Source: Firmicutes bacterium UBA5486 (GTDB taxonomy: Bacteria > Bacillota > UBA4882 > UBA10575). From it: a DNA stretch of 18,027 bases. The position numbers and the translations under genes are program-made. Numbering within the stretch: position 1 is the stretch's first letter; each line of letters starts with the position of its first letter. The notes below the pieces were generated by a model. That model was not told where the DNA came from. It did not search any database and saw only the letters and a program-made list of their open reading frames with translations. Where the stretch lies: NCBI GenBank assembly GCA_002427045.1, contig DIPO01000049.1, forward strand, positions 1-18,027. The letters are read 5' to 3'. Shown one piece after another: positions 14,561 through 18,027 of the stretch.

Positions 14561-15646
14561 ATGAATAAAGTAGATTTATACGATATAGGCCTATCTGAGC
14601 GATTTATTCAGGAAGCTACAAGCTACAAAGAAAATCTCTATCTGGCGAGAGTATCGGCACAGCATAAGGAGATCTACAAAGTTATTACGGAAAATGGGGA
14701 GATACCAGCTGAGGTGTTAGGAAAACTAAGTTTTTTGGCATCTTCTCCGGCAGATTACCCGGCTGTTGGTGATTGGGTAATGGTTGACCGGGCGGACAGC
14801 AAAAGCGGTAATGCAATCATTCATCATCTTCTTACTAGGAAAAGCTGTTTGGAACGAAAGGCGGCGGGGACGGGATACGAAAGTCAAATTATTGCCGCAA
14901 ACATTGATACAGTGTTCATCTGCATGTCGCTTAACAATGACTATAACCTGCGGCGAATTGAACGGTATCTCTCAATTGTTTGGGAGAGTATGGCAACACC
15001 CGTTATTGTACTGACTAAGGCGGATTTATGCGATGATGTGAGCGCAAAACTTGCGGAGATAAAATCAATTGCTTTGGGTGTGGATGTTGTTGTAACCTCA
15101 AGTGTAAGTAATGATGGTTTTACTGACATAATAAAATATTTACATAAAGGAAAAACCGTTGCTTTTATTGGTTCATCAGGTGTGGGTAAATCTACTCTAA
15201 TCAATAAACTCCTGGGTAAGGAAATGCTTATGACAAAGGAGATCAGAGCTGATGATGACAAAGGTAGGCATACCACGACTCATCGGCAGCTGCTTGTTTT
15301 GCCAGGTGGCAGAGTAGTTCTAGATACTCCGGGCATGAGAGAACTTCAACTTGCCAGCGCTGATTTATCGAAATCTTTTGCTGATATTGAGGAGCTTGCT
15401 GAACAATGCCATTTCAGGGATTGCTGTCACGAATCCGAACCAAAGTGCGCTGTAAAGAAAGCTATTGAAGATGGAATCTTGTCCCTTAAGCGCTTTGAAA
15501 ACTATAAAAAACTGCAACAAGAGATGAAATATGCAGAGCGTAAAAACGCAATGACAGCCGCTCAAGCAGAAAAAATGAAAATAATTGAGATGATGGGTTC
15601 CCTTAATGCTCGTAAGCAGGTAAGCAAAAATAATAAAAAGCAATAA
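14561..15646 (+). CDS. rsgA: Ribosome small-subunit GTPase RsgA
   Basis: 361-residue circularly permuted GTPase that acts in late 30S subunit maturation. N-terminal OB-like domain (residues about 25-100). The permuted order of G motifs is clear: G4 TKAD (152-155), then G1 GSSGVGKST (from about 204), a G2 region with GRHTTTH, then G3 DTPG (255-258). The C-terminal zinc site has the family spacing C283, C288, H290, C296. It looks like the accessory type of RsgA rather than the one usually next to prkC and rpe, since none of those genes are here; a second copy elsewhere is inference. The ribosome binding site is weak (GTGGGGG, about 13 nt away). Confidence 0.92.
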   Translation: MNKVDLYDIGLSERFIQEATSYKENLYLARVSAQHKEIYKVITENGEIPAEVLGKLSFLASSPADYPAVGDWVMVDRADSKSGNAIIHHLLTRKSCLERKAAGTGYESQIIAANIDTVFICMSLNNDYNLRRIERYLSIVWESMATPVIVLTKADLCDDVSAKLAEIKSIALGVDVVVTSSVSNDGFTDIIKYLHKGKTVAFIGSSGVGKSTLINKLLGKEMLMTKEIRADDDKGRHTTTHRQLLVLPGGRVVLDTPGMRELQLASADLSKSFADIEELAEQCHFRDCCHESEPKCAVKKAIEDGILSLKRFENYKKLQQEMKYAERKNAMTAAQAEKMKIIEMMGSLNARKQVSKNNKKQ

Positions 15647-15687
15647 GAGCGCTTGAAGTTACTGTGTTCTTTGTAATTCTTGCTTCG

Positions 15688-15760
15688 GGAAGGATCAGCA
15701 GAAGTTTAGTATGAATTGCTTAGGTAATTCATACTAAACTGTCCGCTTGTGGATCCTTCC
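15688..15760. repeat. Large nested palindrome upstream of recombinase
   Basis: Outer arms GGAAGGATC (15688-15696) / GATCCTTCC (15752-15760), 9 bp perfect. Inner arms 15703-15717 / 15726-15740, 15 bp perfect, with an 8-nt loop GCTTAGGT. The spacers between the two stems are unequal (6 and 11 nt). It is followed by TTTAATAT, so it could end rsgA transcription, but it is far larger than needed. It may instead be a recombination site or the end of a mobile element. Confidence 0.8.
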
Positions 15761-15830
15761 TTTAATATAAGTAATTTAGACCGGCTTTTACTTAAAAATC
15801 ACAGAATAATCATATTTTTATCATAATATG

Positions 15831-15859
15831 TAGAAAAAACCAAAAAAGTATGGTAATAT
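15831..15859 (+). promoter_or_regulatory. Possible promoter of the recombinase gene
   Basis: TAGAAA (15831-15836, 4 of 6), 17-bp spacer, TAATAT (15854-15859) with an extended TG before it. Confidence 0.4.
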
Positions 15860-15889
15860 TTTAGGTATAAAGTGTTGGAAGTGATGCCT

Positions 15890-16981
15890 ATGTCTATAAA
15901 GCTGGAAAGAGGACAGCCGGGGCATTTACTAGTATCTTTCGATTACAATGAAGAAATTGTAAGGAAACTAAGAACTATTAAAGGCAGAAAGTGGAATCCT
16001 AGAGAGAAAAAGTGGGTTTTACCGGATAATCAAAAGACTGTAGACGAATTATACGAGTTGTTTTCGAACACTAGAATTATTGATTTTAGAGAGTGCCAAG
16101 GAGCCTCAAAAAAACTATTACAAAATGAGGAGCTAATTAGAAAACTGGAAATAGAATTAGTGCTGGGAGGTTTTAGCAAAAAAACAATAAAAGCATATTC
16201 TGGGCATATATGCCGGTATTTAGAATACTACCAGAATAAGATGGCTCCTTTTTCAAAGGAACTTATAGAAAAATATTTATTGAATTTGCTTGAAAGCAAA
16301 GATTACTCCCACTCATATGTAAATCAAGCAGTAAGTGCAATCAAATTTACATTAAAAAATGTTATCAGCAGTGATATTGATATTACAATTAAACGACCCA
16401 AAACAGAAAGAAAACTACCTGAAGTCCTTAGCCAAAGTGAAGTTTTAAAGATTTTGAATGCATTAGATAATAAAAAGCATCGTGCAATATTATTTACAAT
16501 ATATTCTGCAGGTTTAAGAGTAAGTGAAGTAGTTAAGCTAAAAGTCAATGATATTGACTCTGAAAGAATGTTAATCCATATTGTACAGGGTAAAGGAAAA
16601 AAGGACCGATATACTACTTTATCTGAAATAGCCTTGACCGAATTAAGAAATTATGCAAGAAAGTATAGACCTGACACATGGCTATTTCCTGGAGAGAACC
16701 CAAGGGAGTATATTACTGAAAGGACAGTCCAAAGAATATTTGGAAATGCAAAGATAAAAGCAGGGATAAAGAAAAATGTATCAGTTCACAGTCTACGACA
16801 TTCATTTGCTACTCATTTGCTAGAAGGAGGAGTAGATTTAAGGTACATACAGGAGTTATTGGGCCATGCTAATTCCAAGACTACAGAAATATATACCCAT
16901 GTAACACAAAAAAGCATACAAAACATTGTAAGTCCGCTTGATTTAATTGCCTTTAAAAGTAAAGAAGAAAGGGGAAATTAG
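15890..16981 (+). CDS. XerC/D-like tyrosine recombinase with N-terminal HARP-like domain
   Basis: 363-residue site-specific recombinase. Residues about 1-62 form an extra domain with the pattern LVSFDYNEEIVRKLRTIKG then RKWNPREKKWVLP, resembling the small HARP-like module of some helicases and integrases; this assignment is by eye. Next come an SAM-like core-binding domain (about 80-170) and the catalytic domain with all expected residues: R210, K235 (GKGKKDR), H300-x-x-R303, H326 (LGHANSKTT) and nucleophile Y335. The extra insertion typical of integron integrases before the H-x-x-R box is absent. The longest frame starts at GTG 15872, but GGAAG (15877-15881) favours ATG 15890. The stop codon forms the first base of an att-like hairpin. 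It sits between nested palindromes and just upstream of a probable cassette. Confidence 0.9.
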   Translation: MSIKLERGQPGHLLVSFDYNEEIVRKLRTIKGRKWNPREKKWVLPDNQKTVDELYELFSNTRIIDFRECQGASKKLLQNEELIRKLEIELVLGGFSKKTIKAYSGHICRYLEYYQNKMAPFSKELIEKYLLNLLESKDYSHSYVNQAVSAIKFTLKNVISSDIDITIKRPKTERKLPEVLSQSEVLKILNALDNKKHRAILFTIYSAGLRVSEVVKLKVNDIDSERMLIHIVQGKGKKDRYTTLSEIALTELRNYARKYRPDTWLFPGENPREYITERTVQRIFGNAKIKAGIKKNVSVHSLRHSFATHLLEGGVDLRYIQELLGHANSKTTEIYTHVTQKSIQNIVSPLDLIAFKSKEERGN

Positions 16982-17096
16982 CGACACCCGACGCGAACTA
17001 TCTTGTTTTAGAAGTATTACCGACAGTCGGTAATACACCTAAATTAGTATAATAAGCGAAGTGTCGCGAATGTTTTAGTTCTCTGAAATCGCATGC
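16981..17096 (+). other. Candidate att-like site 1 (imperfect nested hairpin)
   Basis: Outer GCGACAC (16981-16987) / GTGTCGC (17062-17068); a TTTAG/CTAAA segment; and a core GTATTACCGAC-A-GTCGGTAATAC (11-bp arms, 1-nt centre). In an alternative, longer fold the left arm GCGA...GAAC (16981-16998) pairs with the right arm GTTC...TCGC at 17078-17092. It resembles the bulged hairpins of integron attC sites in form, but the standard attC core boxes (GTTRRRY and RYYYAAC) are not evident. Confidence 0.55.
17078..17096 (+). repeat. Left inverted repeat flanking the methyltransferase
   Basis: GTTCTCTGAAATCGCATGC is the reverse complement of 17870-17888 at 17 of 19 positions. Together they bracket the methyltransferase gene (811 bp end to end). 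I see no target-site duplication. Confidence 0.85.
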
Positions 17097-17101
17097 AAAG
17101 T

Positions 17102-17121
17102 CCGCCCCATCCGTGGGGCGG
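17102..17121 (+). repeat. Hairpin with TCCG loop, left of methyltransferase
   Basis: CCGCCCCA (17102-17109), TCCG, TGGGGCGG (17114-17121): 8-bp perfect stem with no T-run after it. It shares the loop and closing A-T pair with the hairpin at 17841-17856 but has a different stem. Confidence 0.8.
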
Positions 17122-17160
17122 TTAAAAGATCGATTAAAAACCTATTGAAAGGACATTAAT

Positions 17161-17835
17161 ATGGCTACATGGAACGAATTGTTCTTAGATGAAAAGAATA
17201 TTGCTGTATTGCCTCAACCGGAGATTTATAAATTTGCAAAAAAGGCTGAAGGTATTTTTCCAGGTGAAAAACTAAAGCTCTGGGATTTTTGTTGTGGAGC
17301 GGGAAGACACACAATATTATTGTCATCGCTAGGATATGATACTTACGGAAGTGATGTCTCAGAAAATGGCATAGAAATTACAAAAAAAAAATTGCGGGAG
17401 AGTAATTTACAGGCACATTTAAAAATATCTGATATGACAGAAAGACCGTTTCAGAAAGTTAAATTTCATGGAGTTTTTTCCTGGGATGCTATACATCATA
17501 ACACAATAGAGAATATTAAGAAGTCGGTAAACATAATACATGCTTGTTTAGAAGAAAAAGGGCTATTTTTAGTTAATTTGCTTTCAACAAAATCTGGTAG
17601 CTATAACAAAGGAATTAAAATTGAAACAAATACCTTTATACGTGATGATGGAGATGAAGCAGGTGTGCCACACCATTATTTTGACGAAAAAGGAGTAAGA
17701 GAACTTTTTAAGGATTGGAAGTTATTATGTTTGTCGGAGCAAGTTAATACATATATAGAAACAGAGAATGAGTTTTATAGAACAAACCCATTTTCATATA
17801 CAAAATGGAATGTTATTGCACAAAGGATTCGTTAG
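17161..17835 (+). CDS. Class I SAM-dependent methyltransferase (putative cassette gene)
   Basis: 224 residues. Motif I LWDFCCGAGRHTILL starts at residue 40; strand-2 end GYDTYGSDVSENGIEI; then SDMTERPF, GVFSWDAIHH in place of the usual D-x-x-x-x motif IV, and LEEKGLFLVNLLS. The general type is the TehB/UbiE-like group; substrate unknown. AAAGGA lies seven bases before the ATG, so it is well translated if transcribed. It is AT-rich like the recombinase gene, while the flanking structured DNA is G+C-rich. It is bracketed by inverted repeats and hairpins and lies on the same strand as the recombinase. No promoter is obvious in the 90 bp between the hairpin and its start. Confidence 0.85.
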   Translation: MATWNELFLDEKNIAVLPQPEIYKFAKKAEGIFPGEKLKLWDFCCGAGRHTILLSSLGYDTYGSDVSENGIEITKKKLRESNLQAHLKISDMTERPFQKVKFHGVFSWDAIHHNTIENIKKSVNIIHACLEEKGLFLVNLLSTKSGSYNKGIKIETNTFIRDDGDEAGVPHHYFDEKGVRELFKDWKLLCLSEQVNTYIETENEFYRTNPFSYTKWNVIAQRIR

Positions 17836-17840
17836 GGATC

Positions 17841-17856
17841 GCAGCATCCGTGCTGC
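17841..17856 (+). repeat. Hairpin with TCCG loop, right of methyltransferase
   Basis: GCAGCA (17841-17846), TCCG, TGCTGC (17851-17856), just after the methyltransferase stop. It has the same loop on the same strand as the hairpin at 17102-17121. CTCTT follows, so it might contribute to termination, but the T-run is poor. Confidence 0.75.
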
Positions 17857-17869
17857 TCTTGTTTGTGGG

Positions 17870-17888
17870 GCATGCGACATCAGAGAAC
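17870..17888 (+). repeat. Right inverted repeat flanking the methyltransferase
   Basis: GCATGCGACATCAGAGAAC, reverse complement of 17078-17096 with two mismatches. It contains GCGACA, also the first six bases of the candidate att-like site at 16981. Confidence 0.85.
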
Positions 17889-18027
17889 AGCAGGGTTTGC
17901 ACAAGGGTGCGGAAAGTAAAAATCACGATGACAAATCTGTGAGTCGAATCATGAAGAATTCGCACCACACCTGCGACCCTAAGTGCGGTCGCACTAAGGG
18001 TCTTGGCGTCGCAAACCCGCGGACGTT
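17870..18027 (+). other. Candidate att-like site 2, cut by window end
   Basis: Starts with the left arm 17870-17888. Inner arms GGGTTTGC (17893-17900) / GCAAACCC (18011-18018) are perfect. A CAAG/CTTG pair lies inside them. Two branches follow: GGTGCG (17906-17911) / CGCACC (17961-17966), and GACCCTaAGTGCG (17975-17987) / CGCACTaAGGGTC (17990-18002, one mismatch). The window ends in GTT, the first three bases of the right arm seen at 17078. It could also be a structured RNA; no ORF is visible here. Confidence 0.5.

Noticed and set aside
14941..15276. Minus-strand 111-codon frame inside rsgA
   Set aside because: Antisense shadow of a well-supported GTPase gene.
15365..15643. Minus-strand 92-codon hydrophobic frame inside rsgA
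   Set aside because: It is antisense to the zinc-site region of RsgA, and its hydrophobicity comes from the Lys/Glu-rich coding strand.
15890..17096. Calling the recombinase a classical IntI with attI/attC
   Set aside because: The IntI-specific insertion before the H-x-x-R box and canonical GTTRRRY/RYYYAAC core boxes are not visible, so only an integron-like arrangement is claimed.
17078..17888. IS element encoding its own transposase
   Set aside because: The enclosed gene is a methyltransferase, not a transposase, and there is no target-site duplication.
1..18027. CRISPR arrays or cas genes
   Set aside because: No regularly spaced direct repeats with unique spacers and no Cas-like proteins.

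Overview
The window looks like chromosomal DNA from a low-G+C, spore-forming Bacillota, most likely of class Clostridia. The reasons are strong AGGAGG-type ribosome binding sites, many GTG/TTG starts, a Gram-positive-type DnaE, an AbrB/SpoVT-type regulator, a YlmC/YmxH-type sporulation protein, a UgtP/MGDG-synthase-type glycosyltransferase and AT-rich intergenic DNA. I cannot name a genus from sequence alone.

Left part (1-12900) is mostly ordinary chromosome. A Phd/YefM-RelE/ParE toxin-antitoxin pair (222-813) lies behind an unusual triple TATAAT promoter region and is closed by a strong terminator. Then come dnaE (1257-4442), a sugar-phosphate isomerase/epimerase-like TIM barrel (4768-5559), a SIMPL-domain membrane-anchored protein (5805-6512), a minus-strand AbrB-like regulator with a Cys4 tail (7127-7387), a diacylglycerol glucosyltransferase-like GT28 enzyme (7709-8854) and tRNA-His(GTG) with its own promoter and terminator. 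A compact operon follows: half-size UPF0016/GDT1 membrane protein, NusG-domain-II protein and SAM methyltransferase (9341-10804). After it come a YlmC/YmxH PRC-barrel protein, a PHP phosphoesterase and a convergent SatD-family protein with an HTH. A short palindromic repeat, GAATT-N4-AATTC and variants, recurs in the spacers.

13030-13515 is a gene graveyard. It holds a 3' coding remnant, an 83-bp near-identical copy of part of a downstream membrane-protein gene, the left end of an IS3-type transposase gene and the C-terminal scrap of an SGNH/GDSL esterase. A small membrane ORF, an eight-helix membrane protein and a divergent RsgA-type GTPase follow.

The right end (15650-18027) is the most interesting part. 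A XerC/D-like tyrosine recombinase with an extra N-terminal HARP-like domain lies between large nested palindromes, and a methyltransferase gene follows. That gene is bracketed by a 19-bp inverted repeat (17 of 19 matching) and by two hairpins with different stems but the same TCCG loop. The arms fit an integron-like layout: each att-like site would be a long imperfect hairpin, with the methyltransferase as a cassette between the right arm of one site and the left arm of the next. The recombinase lacks the insertion typical of IntI, so if this is a cassette system it is a non-canonical one. The window ends where the second right arm would begin, so the idea can be tested directly by reading on.
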